A stretch of DNA of 64,000 bases from Paenarthrobacter aurescens TC1 (GCA_000014925.1 CP000474.1:2728001-2792000), one strand, 5' to 3'; positions 47,828-56,854 are shown, counted from the stretch's first letter. The notes: generated by a model from the sequence alone, not told the origin. A program made the numbers and translations.

Positions 47828-48730
47828 CTACAGATTGACCTTCAGAGACAGTAGCATCCGCTGGACATTGGCGAATTCAGAACCGTGGACCGCATACTTC
47901 GCAGCCAGGTCCAGAGTGTCAAAAGCTTTGGCTGGAGCCACCTTCTCATCAGCGGCAAAGGCGTGGATCGCCGGGACATCCCCAAAGGAGATGTCGCCCT
48001 TGCCTGCGGGGCCCTGAACCCGGTTCCTCAGTTCGCAGGACTGTCCGTCCACTCCCGCCACCATGTTGGTGATGCCGTAGGAGCCGAAGAACTTGTAGCC
48101 CTGGACCACACGGAAGACCACTCGCGGATCAATGGTGTCCGGGCCATCGGAATGCGGAACGTCCAAGGGCACGCTGCTGATCACCACATAGGGGCGCGCC
48201 TGCCCGGCGGGGCAGGAAACAGCTGCGACTGGGGGAAGGCCTGTTTGGAGCGTGGCGATGTAGCGCCCTTCGCCATCCTTGACCTCCACCTTCACGGCAT
48301 GGGCCAACGAACCGGCCTCCGGCGTCCCCGACTGCGCAATCCACTCCTGCGGCAGCTCGAAGCTCACTGTTTTGGCTGGGTCCGTGTATGTCTTCCAGGA
48401 CACCGCCGTTGCCGCCGGGCTTGGCCCGGTGCTGGCCGAAGCGCTCGCGCCGGCTGTAGGGCTAGCGCCGGTGTTTTCGCCGGAGCCTGTTGTTTCCCCT
48501 GGGCCGGGTATTGCGGACGGCGAACCGGCCGCGGAACCCGTTGCCGGCGTCGTGCTTTCCGCAGTGCCGGTCCCCGATTCCGAACTGTTCGGCTGAGAGC
48601 CCGTGGTTGAGGTGACTTGCGGGCCTTTGTTTTCGGTGGAACAGGATGTTGTGGCGGCGAGCATGGAACCCGCCAGTACCACGGCGGCGAGCCGCATCGG
48701 AATACAGCGCAGGTTCAGGGAGCCCTTCAT
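47828..48730 (-). CDS. Putative lipoprotein, Ser/Gly/Thr-rich N-terminal half
   Basis: A 300-residue exported protein. The signal peptide (MRLAAVVLAGSMLAATTSC region) ends in a lipobox-like ATTSC. ATG 48730 is used; the internal ATG at 48697 would also give a complete signal peptide. A low-complexity linker of about 85 residues (Ser, Thr, Gly, Ala, Pro) precedes a folded domain beginning TAVSWKTYTDPAKTVSFELPQEW, a pattern found in PsbP-like or cell-wall lipoproteins of actinobacteria. Two cysteines (VSCPAGQ and GQSCELRN) may form a disulfide. The function is unknown. Divergent from the DUF1684 gene. Confidence 0.8.
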   Translation of the reverse strand: MKGSLNLRCIPMRLAAVVLAGSMLAATTSCSTENKGPQVTSTTGSQPNSSESGTGTAESTTPATGSAAGSPSAIPGPGETTGSGENTGASPTAGASASASTGPSPAATAVSWKTYTDPAKTVSFELPQEWIAQSGTPEAGSLAHAVKVEVKDGEGRYIATLQTGLPPVAAVSCPAGQARPYVVISSVPLDVPHSDGPDTIDPRVVFRVVQGYKFFGSYGITNMVAGVDGQSCELRNRVQGPAGKGDISFGDVPAIHAFAADEKVAPAKAFDTLDLAAKYAVHGSEFANVQRMLLSLKVNL

Positions 48731-48784
48731 GACCACAGCTTATCGGCGGCCGTCCTACGACACGCACAGGGCTAGGCTGAGGGT

Positions 48785-49453
48785 ATGGCTCCCGATCAAA
48801 AGGACTATTTCGAGGACGACATTCCCACCCTGTCAGCGGTTGATATAGCCGACTGGCGCCTGCGGACGTTCGCTCTCTACGACAAGGTGCGTCAACTGGC
48901 AGCCACCAATCCCTTTGACGCCCACGTTTTCTGGCGCCAGGAACGTGATCTGATGTTCGCCACCCATCCTGCTTCAGCGCTGACCGCGGAGATGAAAGCC
49001 TCATTTTCAGGGCTGCGAACCGCTGACTACGATCCCTCCTTCCGGATATACGCCGCCTTGTCACCCGAAGGAACCGGCCAGGAGATGAACGTCGAAACGG
49101 GGACTGACGGCGTGGTGCCCTTCACCAGGATCGGTACGTTTGAGCTGCCCGGGCTCGGCTCCTTGGCGGCCTGGCGGTTACGGAGCTATGGAGGCGGCAT
49201 CTTTGTGCCCTTCCGGGATTCAACGGCCGGCAAGGACGGCGGAAGCTACGGAGCAGGAAGATACCTGCTGGACACGGTCAAGGGCTCGTTCCATGGGACG
49301 CGCGGAACGGGCGCTGATCAAGAGTTCGTGTTGGACTTCAACTTCGCGTACAACCCGTCGTGTGCCTACAACGAGGCCTGGGCATGCCCGTTGGCCGGAC
49401 CAGCCAACCGCCTGGCTGCAGACGTGCCCGTGGGAGAGCTTTATCTGGGCTAG
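48785..49453 (+). CDS. DUF1684 family protein
   Basis: A 222-residue cytoplasmic protein. A leaderless start is indicated: TAGGCT (48773-48778) six bases before ATG 48785. The family's C-terminal signature is complete: YGAGRYLLDTVKG, DFNFAYNPSCAYN and WACPLAGPANRLAADVPVGE. An HVFWRQERDLMFATHP segment lies near the N terminus. The biochemical function of DUF1684 is not established. Its end overlaps the stop of the convergent permease gene by four bases. Confidence 0.9.
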   Translation: MAPDQKDYFEDDIPTLSAVDIADWRLRTFALYDKVRQLAATNPFDAHVFWRQERDLMFATHPASALTAEMKASFSGLRTADYDPSFRIYAALSPEGTGQEMNVETGTDGVVPFTRIGTFELPGLGSLAAWRLRSYGGGIFVPFRDSTAGKDGGSYGAGRYLLDTVKGSFHGTRGTGADQEFVLDFNFAYNPSCAYNEAWACPLAGPANRLAADVPVGELYLG

Positions 49454-50646
49454 CCGAGCAGTCCGCCGGGGCCAAAGACTGCGAGCGCCGCGATGGCCGC
49501 GAGTATTGTCAGGGGCGCCACGATCAGGCCGAAGACCGCGTATCCCTTCCACTTGACCAGCACGTTCATCCGCACCAGCCTGTCGTGCCACAACAGGGTG
49601 GCCAGTGATGCCCACGGCGTGATCAAGGGACCCGCGTTGACTCCCACCAAGAGCGCGGCCATCCTCTGCGGGGTTCCTGCCAGTGGCTCGACCAGCAGGT
49701 AAGCGGGAAGGTTGTTGACGATGTTGGAGCCCAGGGCGCCCGTCATGGCCAACCTCAGCAGTTCAAGGAATCCGTTCCCCTGCCCCGCCACCTGGCCCAG
49801 CAGAATGGACGCTCCAAGGTATTGGGTTGCCTCAACCACCAGGAAAAGGCCGCAGGTGAACAGCAGCAGGGACCATGGAATCAAGGTCACTGTGAGCACC
49901 TTGGGCCTCCGGACGGCGAACGCCACTGCAAGGGTGGCCGCAGCTACAGCGGCGGGGATCCAGATGGGGACTCCGGATACCAGCGCCGGCAACAGCAACA
50001 GCAGCACCACGGCACTGACCAGCAGCAGGACCTTGTCAGTGGTTGCTGACGACGAAGGTCCTTGTGCTGGCCGGGTGGAATCGCGCGCATACGCCTTGCC
50101 CAATTCGCGGCGAAAGACTATTGATATGAACACCAACGGGACCAGGACGGCGGCCAACGACGGCGCCCACATCAGCTGGGCGAACTGTGCCGGACTGATT
50201 CCGCCCAAGTTGTGCTGCGCCAAGAGGTTGGTCAGGTTTGAGATGGGAAGCAGCAAGCTGGCGGTGTTCGCCAGCCACACTGTGGTCAGGGCGAAGGGCA
50301 AAACCGGGAGGCCCGCTTGGCGGGCAACGGTGACCACCACCGGGGTGAGGAGCACCGCCGTCGTATCCAGCGATAGGAAGACAGTGCTGAGCGTGGCAAA
50401 CAACGCCAAAAGCAACCACAGCAGGACACTGCGTCCACGCCCCCAACCTCGCAGATGACGGGCGATCCATTGGAAGGCGCCGGCTTCACTGACGAGCTCG
50501 GTAACTACTGTCATGGCAACCACAAAACCCAGGATGGGCGCCACCCGGTCAACCAAGACCGCCACTTCCGGCCATGGCAGGACACCCGTGGCAACGGTAA
50601 TCCCACCAGCCACAAGAAGGGCCAACCCGATGATCGACAGACGCAT
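49450..50646 (-). CDS. ArsB/SLC13-type (Na+/H+ or arsenite) permease
   Basis: A 398-residue integral membrane protein from ATG 50646 (MRLSIIGLALLVAGGI), with about 10-11 hydrophobic segments. Ion-transporter superfamily features are seen in FLSLDTTAVLLTPVVVTVARQ, TVWLANTASLLLPISNLTNLL and GALGSNIVNNLPAYLL, two inverted SNxTN/NxxN-type repeats typical of ArsB. No arsR, arsC or arsA gene is close, so arsenite export is only one possibility; di- or tricarboxylate or Na+ transport are others. Divergent from the DM13 protein. Confidence 0.85.
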   Translation of the reverse strand: MRLSIIGLALLVAGGITVATGVLPWPEVAVLVDRVAPILGFVVAMTVVTELVSEAGAFQWIARHLRGWGRGRSVLLWLLLALFATLSTVFLSLDTTAVLLTPVVVTVARQAGLPVLPFALTTVWLANTASLLLPISNLTNLLAQHNLGGISPAQFAQLMWAPSLAAVLVPLVFISIVFRRELGKAYARDSTRPAQGPSSSATTDKVLLLVSAVVLLLLLPALVSGVPIWIPAAVAAATLAVAFAVRRPKVLTVTLIPWSLLLFTCGLFLVVEATQYLGASILLGQVAGQGNGFLELLRLAMTGALGSNIVNNLPAYLLVEPLAGTPQRMAALLVGVNAGPLITPWASLATLLWHDRLVRMNVLVKWKGYAVFGLIVAPLTILAAIAALAVFGPGGLLG

Positions 50647-50762
50647 GGAACGGATTCTAAGCCTGGCTCCTGTGTTCTTCCTCCGCGGCACGGGAATAAC
50701 GCGTCATCGTACTGTAAGCAATGGGGCCCCCACAGCGCGGCGTCGAAGCCTAGCCTTGAAGC

Positions 50763-51398
50763 ATGAACAAACTGCGGGGCATGAACGGACTCCGGAGACA
50801 GATCCGGGCCCACAAGACGCTCACCGCTGTGGCAGGGGTGGTTGTCTTGGCAGCCGTAGTGATCGGGGCGGCCCTGTTCCAGCCGTGGCGGCTCTTCACC
50901 AGCAGCAGCCTCAATGAGGCCCTTCCTGTTGTCCCATACTCAGCGACCCCGTCGCCGGAAGCTAAGTCGCCAGAAGCTAAGTCGCCAGAGGTTGGGTCGC
51001 CAGAGGTCAGGGAGGCTGCGGTTGACACCCCCACTCCTGCAGCGCCGGCGCCTGGCGGACCCGTTGTCGTCGGATCGGGCGCCTTCCTGTCCCAGGAACA
51101 TGAGACCACCGGCACTGCCCGGTTGCTGAAGCTCCCTGATGGAAGCCATCTGCTCCGCCTGGAGAACCTGGCAAGCAGCGACGGCCCCGACGTCAAGGTG
51201 TGGCTGAGTAGCTTGGAAGCTGGCGGCGACTGGTTCAAATACCGTTCAGGACGCTACGTGGATCTTGGCGCGATCAAAGCCACGCACGGTAATCACAACT
51301 ACGTGATCCCGGCCGGGACCGATGTCGCCGGACTGACGTCAGTAGTCCTGTGGTGTGACCGGTTCAGCGTTTCCTTCGGATCGGCCCCTCTTAGCTGA
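50763..51398 (+). CDS. DM13-domain protein with membrane anchor
   Basis: A 211-residue protein. One N-terminal transmembrane segment (about residues 18-42) is followed by a linker with four tandem SPE(A/V)x pentapeptides encoded by 15-bp DNA repeats. A C-terminal DM13 domain follows (about 100-210: GSGAFLSQEHETTGTARL, LRLENLASSDGPDVKVWLS, ATHGNHNYVIPAGTDV, VVLWCDRFSVSFG). The domain's conserved near-C-terminal cysteine is present. DM13 domains are proposed to act in redox or electron transfer at the cell surface. TAGCCT six bases before ATG 50763 indicates a leaderless mRNA. Confidence 0.88.
   Translation: MNKLRGMNGLRRQIRAHKTLTAVAGVVVLAAVVIGAALFQPWRLFTSSSLNEALPVVPYSATPSPEAKSPEAKSPEVGSPEVREAAVDTPTPAAPAPGGPVVVGSGAFLSQEHETTGTARLLKLPDGSHLLRLENLASSDGPDVKVWLSSLEAGGDWFKYRSGRYVDLGAIKATHGNHNYVIPAGTDVAGLTSVVLWCDRFSVSFGSAPLS
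50952..51011 (+). repeat. Four 15-bp coding repeats in DM13 protein
   Basis: Units begin at 50952, 50967, 50982 and 50997. The second differs from the first by one base; the third and fourth diverge more. Each encodes SPEAK, SPEVG or SPEVR, so length change would add or remove whole pentapeptides of the surface linker. Confidence 0.9.
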
Positions 51399-51418
51399 CG
51401 TCGTGGCTGACGCGCTGT

Positions 51419-51469
51419 GAGGCCTGCTCTGCGCGCCAAGAATGTGTCTTCAGGCGTAAAGCAGGCCTC
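51419..51469. terminator. Inverted repeat between DM13 and FAH genes
   Basis: GAGGCCTGCT (51419-51428) and AGCAGGCCTC (51460-51469) are exact reverse complements around a 31-base loop, 20 bases after the DM13 stop and 19 bases before the next -10 box. There is no T tract; terminator or operator. Confidence 0.45.
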
Positions 51470-51499
51470 GCAACGCATGGGAGGACGTAGGATGTCATC

Positions 51500-52393
51500 A
51501 TGACTTCGCCCCTTCCCCGTCGTATCGCCCGCGTCCGGCCCGCTCCACCCCGCTCGATGACCAGCCAGTCGTTCACCGGTCTGTCGGTAACCAGCAAAGC
51601 ACCGGACGAGCAATTCTTCGTGGCCAACGACGCCGCGGTGTTCGATTCGCCCGCAGGGACCCGGTGGACCGTGGTGGACTCCCCTTTCGGGGCCTCGAGG
51701 GCCAACGCCAACAGTCCTGCCAGGGAGGGCTGGGAGCTTGGTGATGTGGTCAGCCAAGACGCGTTCACCTTCCTGGCCCCTTCAGTACCTGCCAACGTCT
51801 TTGGCATGGCCCATAACACCGGGCAACCTGGCCGCGACTTGCCGCCACAGGCTTTCCACAAGGCGGCGTCGAGCGTCATCGGCCCCGGCGAGGCGATCCA
51901 ACTCAGCTCCACCGTCGGTTACGTGGACCCGGAAGCTGAACTGACCGTCGTCGTCGGCCGTGCCGCACGAGGCTTGACCCTTGAAACGGCGAGCTCGGCA
52001 ATTCTTGGTTACACCATCGGCAACGACGTCTCAGCCCGCGACCTCCAGAAGACCGACGAGCTCTGGATCAGCGCCAAAAGCCAGGACACCTTCACTCCCG
52101 CAGGTCCGTGGATAGTCACCAGCCTGGATGACTCAAACCTGGAGATCGGGATCGTGCACAACGGCAAGGAGCTGCAAACTGCTAGTTCCGCGGACCTTGG
52201 CTGGAAAGTGGACGAGATCATGGTCTATCTGACCTCCTTCATGACCCTCCAACCCGGCGACCTTGTGCTCACAGGGTTCCCCGCAGAGTGCGCTCGAATC
52301 CAGCCCGGAGACACCGTTGTGTGCCGGGTGGAAGGAATCGGCGAACTTCACAACCCCGTCACCAGCGCCGCCTGGGAGGAACTGCCAGCGTAG
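51500..52393 (+). CDS. Fumarylacetoacetate hydrolase family protein
   Basis: A 297-residue protein of the FAH fold. The first 80 residues form a small N-terminal domain; the catalytic fold shows VFGMAHNTGQPG, the metal-binding VDPEAELTVVVGRA, ILGYTIGNDVSARDLQKTDELW and a C-terminal PGDLVLTGFP. In the last motif Gly-Phe-Pro replaces the Gly-Thr-Pro usual in this position. A TAGGAT -10 box (51488-51493) lies six bases before ATG 51500, indicating a leaderless mRNA. The substrate is unknown. A GtrA-family gene follows after 18 bases. Confidence 0.9.
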   Translation: MTSPLPRRIARVRPAPPRSMTSQSFTGLSVTSKAPDEQFFVANDAAVFDSPAGTRWTVVDSPFGASRANANSPAREGWELGDVVSQDAFTFLAPSVPANVFGMAHNTGQPGRDLPPQAFHKAASSVIGPGEAIQLSSTVGYVDPEAELTVVVGRAARGLTLETASSAILGYTIGNDVSARDLQKTDELWISAKSQDTFTPAGPWIVTSLDDSNLEIGIVHNGKELQTASSADLGWKVDEIMVYLTSFMTLQPGDLVLTGFPAECARIQPGDTVVCRVEGIGELHNPVTSAAWEELPA

Positions 52394-52411
52394 TGTGTCA
52401 GGCTTAATGGC

Positions 52412-52897
52412 ATGGAGACAGCCGCGGACGCCACTGAGCTGCGCCCGTCTCCCTCCCCGAAGCTCCCCCGCAAACGGCACCGTGGGGTGCTCAAGTATCC
52501 CGTTGTCCGGCAATTGCTGCGTTTCACGGGGGTCGGTGTGGTGTGCACAGCAAGTTCGCTGGCGATCTATGCCTTGCTGCGTCCTTGGATCGATCCCCAA
52601 CTGGCCAACGCTGTGGCCCTCATTGTGACGTCTCTGATGAACACGGCCCTTAATCGCCGTTTGACGTTCAAGATCACGGGCCGCAAGAAGCGGACCCAAG
52701 ATCACCTGAGCGGGGTGATCGTCATTGTCATAGCCTTGATCATTACCGGCGGCAGCCTCGGCGTACTGCATCTCTTCCGTCCGGAAGCCACAGTCACCGA
52801 GGAGCTGTGGACCACTACCCTGGCCGGGTTCCTTGCCACGGCTGTCCGGTTCACCCTGCTGCGCCACTGGATTTTCCGGCGCGCCCGGCACATGTAG
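52412..52897 (+). CDS. GtrA-family membrane protein
   Basis: A 161-residue protein with four hydrophobic helices after a basic, Pro-rich 28-residue cytoplasmic start. GtrA signatures are seen: LLRFTGVGVVCTASSLAIYALL, then NAVALIVTSLMNTALNRRLTF, and a final FLATAVRFTLLRHWIFRR. The family is thought to move undecaprenyl-linked sugars or to assist cell-wall polysaccharide synthesis. A near-consensus CAGGCT box lies seven bases upstream. Its stop codon directly abuts that of the convergent cysteine desulfurase. Confidence 0.88.
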   Translation: METAADATELRPSPSPKLPRKRHRGVLKYPVVRQLLRFTGVGVVCTASSLAIYALLRPWIDPQLANAVALIVTSLMNTALNRRLTFKITGRKKRTQDHLSGVIVIVIALIITGGSLGVLHLFRPEATVTEELWTTTLAGFLATAVRFTLLRHWIFRRARHM

Positions 52898-54064
52898 CTA
52901 GCCGGCCTGCGGGGACGCCAGGTTCCGGACACGCCCGACGGCGGTCTCCACGGCAGCGGCTGCCTGCTCCAGCTCCGCGTCGGTGATAGTTGAGGTGAAA
53001 CTGAAGCGCACCGCCGTCTGGGCCGTTTCGGGCGCTATGCCAAGGGCCACCAGCACCGGCGAGGGCGCGTCGGATCCTGCCGCGCAAGCCGAGCCACTGG
53101 AACACACCACGCCGAGCCGCTCAAGTTCAAGCAGCACCGACTCGCCGCTGGTGCCCGGGAAGCAGAAGGAAGCAACTGAAGGAAGGCGCTGCTTACGGTG
53201 ACCCGTGAGCAACGCGTCAGGTACGGTGGCGAGGATCCTGCCGATGAACTGATTCCTCAGCTCCGAAACACGCGCCGCCTGTTCTGGCTGCTCGGCGTGG
53301 GACAGCCTGAGCGCTGTGGACAGCGCCACGGCTCCGGCCACGTTCTCTGTCCCCGAGCGCTTTGCCCTTTCCTGGCCCCCACCGTGAACCAGGGGTTCCA
53401 CCCGCAGACGACCCCTGGTGAACAGAACACCGGACCCTTTGGGCGCACCAAGTTTGTGTCCGGAAATACTCAAGGCGTCCACACCAAGTGCTCTAACGTC
53501 CAGCGTCAGCCATCCGGCAGCTTGCACCGCGTCCGTGTGGAAGGGGACGCCGTGTTCCCGAGCCACTGCCGCCAAGGCAGCAATGGGCTGGACCGTTCCG
53601 ATCTCGTTGTTCGCGTACATGATGCTCACCATCGCAGTTTTGGGCCCTATGACTGCCCGCAGGGCCTCAACGGAGACCATGCCGTCTCCATCGACCGGAA
53701 GCACGTCCACGGCGAACCCGTGCACTCGCTCAAGGTAGCGGGCCGACTCTTCCACTGCGGGATGCTCGATGGCGCTGATCACGATCCGGTTCAGCGAGGG
53801 GGCTGCCGCCTGCCGGGCCAGCGCGATGCCTTTGACGGCGAGATTGTCCGCTTCCGTGCCTCCGGAGGTGAAGGTCACCTCCCCGGCACGGCAGTTCAGG
53901 ACCTTCGCGACGCCGGAACGGGCCTCTGCGAGTGCAGCTGCTGCCGCTTCGCCGAGGCTGTGATGACTGGAAGGGTTGCCGAACTCGCCGCTGAGGTACG
54001 GCCACATGGCTTCAAGGGCCTCACGGCGAACCGGTGTGGTGGCGGCGGCGTCGAGGAAGATCAT
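52898..54064 (-). CDS. Cysteine desulfurase (NifS/IscS-like) of the nad operon
   Basis: PLP enzyme that takes sulfur from cysteine for Fe-S assembly. It has 388 residues. It starts MIFLDAAATTPVRREALEAM; the PLP lysine is in SISGHKLGAPKGSG and the catalytic cysteine in GVVCSSGSACAAGSD. Fourth structural gene after nadA-nadB-nadC with a 13-bp gap, so it most likely supplies sulfur for the oxygen-sensitive [4Fe-4S] cluster of NadA, as NadS/NifS does in other bacteria. This role is inferred from the operon. Confidence 0.94.
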   Translation of the reverse strand: MIFLDAAATTPVRREALEAMWPYLSGEFGNPSSHHSLGEAAAAALAEARSGVAKVLNCRAGEVTFTSGGTEADNLAVKGIALARQAAAPSLNRIVISAIEHPAVEESARYLERVHGFAVDVLPVDGDGMVSVEALRAVIGPKTAMVSIMYANNEIGTVQPIAALAAVAREHGVPFHTDAVQAAGWLTLDVRALGVDALSISGHKLGAPKGSGVLFTRGRLRVEPLVHGGGQERAKRSGTENVAGAVALSTALRLSHAEQPEQAARVSELRNQFIGRILATVPDALLTGHRKQRLPSVASFCFPGTSGESVLLELERLGVVCSSGSACAAGSDAPSPVLVALGIAPETAQTAVRFSFTSTITDAELEQAAAAVETAVGRVRNLASPQAG

Positions 54065-54077
54065 GGCGGTTACGCCT

Positions 54078-54956
54078 TCAGTTCTGTGTGGGTTTAAGTT
54101 CGATGTCGAGGCCGAGATCGAGCGCGCTCACGCTGTGGGTCAGGCCTCCGACGGAGATGACGTCCACGCCCGCCGAGGCAATTTCGGTGACGGTGTTGAT
54201 GTTCACGTTGCCGCTGGCTTCCACGATGGCGCGCCCGTCGACTTGCTTAACCCCTGCCCGGAGCTCTTCAAGGGAGAAGTTGTCCAGCATGATGGTGTCC
54301 ACACCGGCAGCCAGCACGGGTTCGATCTGCTCGGCCCGGTCCACTTCGACTTCGAAGTGGGTGGTGTGGCCAAGCTGGGCTTTTGCTGCAATCAGCAGCT
54401 CGGTCAGCTTGCTGGAATCACCCCCGGTCATGACTGCCAAGTGGTTGTCCTTGGCCAGCACGGCGTCGGAGAGGCTGTAGCGGTGGTTGGCTCCCCCACC
54501 GCAGCGCACCGCGTAGCGCTCCAGGACACGAAGTCCGGGTGTGGTCTTGCGGGTGTCCGTGATCCGGGCGCGCGTCCCTTCCACAAGCCGGACAAACTCC
54601 GCCGTCTTGGTGGCGATGGCGCTCATCCGCTGCACCAGGTTCAAACCGACCCTTTCGGCGAGGAGCACCGAACGGGCGCTGCCACTGACCCGCGCGAGGT
54701 GTGTTCCGGCGTCGAAGGCTTCACCGTCGGCGAGCAGGATTTCCACCTCGGTGTCCGGGTCCACAAGCTTCATGGCGTCACGGAACACAGTGCCGCCGCT
54801 GAAGACGCCGGGGACGCGCGCGTTCAGCACGGCTGTTGCCCGGGCTTCGGCGGGAATCAGGAGCTGCGAGGTGATGTCGCCGCTGGGTGCGTCCTCCGCG
54901 AATGCCCGTTCCAGGATCTCCCGGACGGGGGCTGCGGGGAGGGTCAGGTTAGTCAT
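54078..54956 (-). CDS. nadC: Nicotinate-nucleotide pyrophosphorylase (carboxylating) NadC
   Basis: Quinolinate phosphoribosyltransferase: quinolinate plus PRPP gives nicotinate mononucleotide, third step of de novo NAD synthesis. It has 292 residues. Conserved segments are AEDAPSGDITSQLL, TRKTTPGLRVLERYAVRCGG, NHRYSLSDAVLAKDNHL and EVEVDRAEQIEPVL, followed by EASGNVNINTVTEIASAGVDVISVG near the end (phosphate-binding loop). It overlaps the nadB stop by eight bases, so the two are translationally coupled. Confidence 0.97.
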   Translation of the reverse strand: MTNLTLPAAPVREILERAFAEDAPSGDITSQLLIPAEARATAVLNARVPGVFSGGTVFRDAMKLVDPDTEVEILLADGEAFDAGTHLARVSGSARSVLLAERVGLNLVQRMSAIATKTAEFVRLVEGTRARITDTRKTTPGLRVLERYAVRCGGGANHRYSLSDAVLAKDNHLAVMTGGDSSKLTELLIAAKAQLGHTTHFEVEVDRAEQIEPVLAAGVDTIMLDNFSLEELRAGVKQVDGRAIVEASGNVNINTVTEIASAGVDVISVGGLTHSVSALDLGLDIELKPTQN

Positions 54957-56811
54957 GGACGAGGCTCGCTTTCCGGCTCATGGTGTAACGCTTGTCAAAA
55001 TCGTCGACGGCGGCTGGTTCCGTCACGCTGTCGCTGCGGTAATGCGCTCCCAAAGACTCCCGCCGCTCCTGTGCCGCATGGACGAGCAACTGAGCTGCCA
55101 GGAGCAGGTTGGAATCCTCATGCTCCCGGACGTCGAGGGAATCAGGTACATTCAGGGGCAGAACGTCCTCCGCCCAAGCAGCCAAGCCGGTCCCGGCCTC
55201 ACGAAGCAGACCACCGGTCCGCAAAACCCCGGCCTTCGCAGTCATCAATCGCCGCAAAGCCCCCCGCGAAAACACCCCCGCCTTCGCAAAAGAAACCTCC
55301 CGAGCCCCCGGCCCAGGCAAAGACTCAAACTCCCAGGAAACAGGAACAGGAGCAGGAACCGGATCCAACGCCAACGCCCAACCGCCCGGACTAGTCGACC
55401 AGTCCTCTTCCAGCGGCACCGGAGGCCCCGACAGCGCCGTTGTCGCGTGAGGGCCCGTATCGGCCGCCGAGCTAGCGAGGCGATCGCCGGTACGAGGCGC
55501 GAGCACAGGCGCCAAGGGGCCTGTGGCGCCGCGGTCACCGTCGAGGAACGCTTCCACGGCTCTCCGCCCGAACACCAGGCCTTCGAGCAGGGAGTTGCTC
55601 GCCAAGCGGTTGGCACCCTGCACCCCGGTGCAGGCCACTTCGCCGGCAGCCAAGAGCCCGGGAACGGAGGTCCGGCCGTAGAGATCGGTCACCACGCCAC
55701 CCATCCAGTAGTGGGCGGCGGGTGCCACGGGAACGAGTTCCCTGGTCCAGTCGACTCCAGCTTGGCGTGTTCGTTTGCTGAGGGTGGGGAAGCGCTTGTC
55801 GAGGAAGCCTTTTCCTCGGCTTTCCTCAATCACGGTGGCATCCAGGAACACGTGGCCGTTGGGGTCGCCGAGCTTTGTGAGGTGCAGGGCGATGCTGCGG
55901 GATACGACGTCGCGGGGGGCGAGTTCCGCGTCAGGGTGGTATGCGGGCATGAAGCGGTGCCCGTTGGCGTCCAGGAGGATGGCACCTTCGCCCCGCACCG
56001 CCTCGGAGATCAGCAGGGGGTCGTTGTTGCCTTCTGCTTCCCGCGCCTCAGCCGGGAGCACCATGCACGTCGGGTGGAATTGGAAGAACTCGAGGTCTGC
56101 AACCGCGGCTCCAACACGCCATGCGAGCGCCAAACCATCGGCTGTGGCAACCGCCGGGTTGGTGGTTTGGGCAAAAAGCTGCCCGGCCCCGCCCGTGGCG
56201 AGGAGGACGGAGTCGCCGTGGACGCCGAGGTGGCGTCCGTCATGGAGGAAATTTGCTCCCACCACACGGCCACCCTGCGGTCCGCCCAACGAGAGCGAGG
56301 TGACCTGGGCGTGCCCGATGACGTGGATTCTGCCGGCGGCTTGGAAATCCAGGACTGTCCGGATCAGTGCGGCCGCCACCCCGGCACCGGTGGCGTCGCC
56401 GCCGGCGTGCAGGATGCGCGGAGCCGAGTGGGCGGCTTCGAGACCCAAGGCGGGGTCGCCGTCGTCGTCGAGGTCGAACTGCACGCCGAACCGTCCCAGC
56501 CCTGCGATGTCCAAGCGCGCTTCCGTGCACAACACCTGTACTGCTTCTTCGTTGCAGTGGCCTGCCCCTGCTTTGAGGGTGTCAGCGATGTGGGCAGCCA
56601 CTGTGTCACCGGGGGCCGGCTCGTCCAGTACACCGGAAATCCCACCTTGGGCGTAGTAGGTGTTGCTGTCCGCGAGCGCACCCTTGGTCAGCAGTACCAC
56701 TTCCGCGCCGGCTTCCGCGGCCAGCAGCGCGGAGTACAGCCCTGCTATTCCGCTTCCGACGACGATCAGCCGCTTGGGGGCAGGCCCTTGAGCAACGCTC
56801 GCTGCAGTCAT
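54949..56811 (-). CDS. nadB: L-aspartate oxidase NadB with expanded linker
   Basis: FAD enzyme that oxidises aspartate to iminoaspartate for NadA. It has 620 residues from ATG 56811 (MTAASVAQGPAPKRLIVVGS), longer than the usual 530-560; the open frame to 56964 overlaps nadA and is rejected. FAD-binding GSGIAGLYSALLAAEAG, the succinate-dehydrogenase-like HPT and active-site regions (FFQFHPTCMVLPAEAREAEG, KRTRQAGVDWTRELVPVAP) and GVQGANRLASNSLLEGLVFG are intact. Between the FAD domain and the C-terminal helical domain lies an extra Pro/Ala-rich stretch (about 55270-55545) with unusual codon use. Confidence 0.94.
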   Translation of the reverse strand: MTAASVAQGPAPKRLIVVGSGIAGLYSALLAAEAGAEVVLLTKGALADSNTYYAQGGISGVLDEPAPGDTVAAHIADTLKAGAGHCNEEAVQVLCTEARLDIAGLGRFGVQFDLDDDGDPALGLEAAHSAPRILHAGGDATGAGVAAALIRTVLDFQAAGRIHVIGHAQVTSLSLGGPQGGRVVGANFLHDGRHLGVHGDSVLLATGGAGQLFAQTTNPAVATADGLALAWRVGAAVADLEFFQFHPTCMVLPAEAREAEGNNDPLLISEAVRGEGAILLDANGHRFMPAYHPDAELAPRDVVSRSIALHLTKLGDPNGHVFLDATVIEESRGKGFLDKRFPTLSKRTRQAGVDWTRELVPVAPAAHYWMGGVVTDLYGRTSVPGLLAAGEVACTGVQGANRLASNSLLEGLVFGRRAVEAFLDGDRGATGPLAPVLAPRTGDRLASSAADTGPHATTALSGPPVPLEEDWSTSPGGWALALDPVPAPVPVSWEFESLPGPGAREVSFAKAGVFSRGALRRLMTAKAGVLRTGGLLREAGTGLAAWAEDVLPLNVPDSLDVREHEDSNLLLAAQLLVHAAQERRESLGAHYRSDSVTEPAAVDDFDKRYTMSRKASLVHD

Positions 56812-56854
56812 GTGAGGCTCGATTCGGCTAGTGCGGTGTGATGTGCCTGCTGGC

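Noticed and set aside
49450..50646. Arsenic resistance island
   Set aside because: Only an ArsB-like permease is present; no arsR, arsC, arsA or arsenite-binding regulator lies nearby.
54541..56841. 766-codon open frame antisense to nadB and nadC
   Set aside because: It spans two well-supported genes on the other strand and its translation is rich in Gly, Arg and Val without domain signatures.
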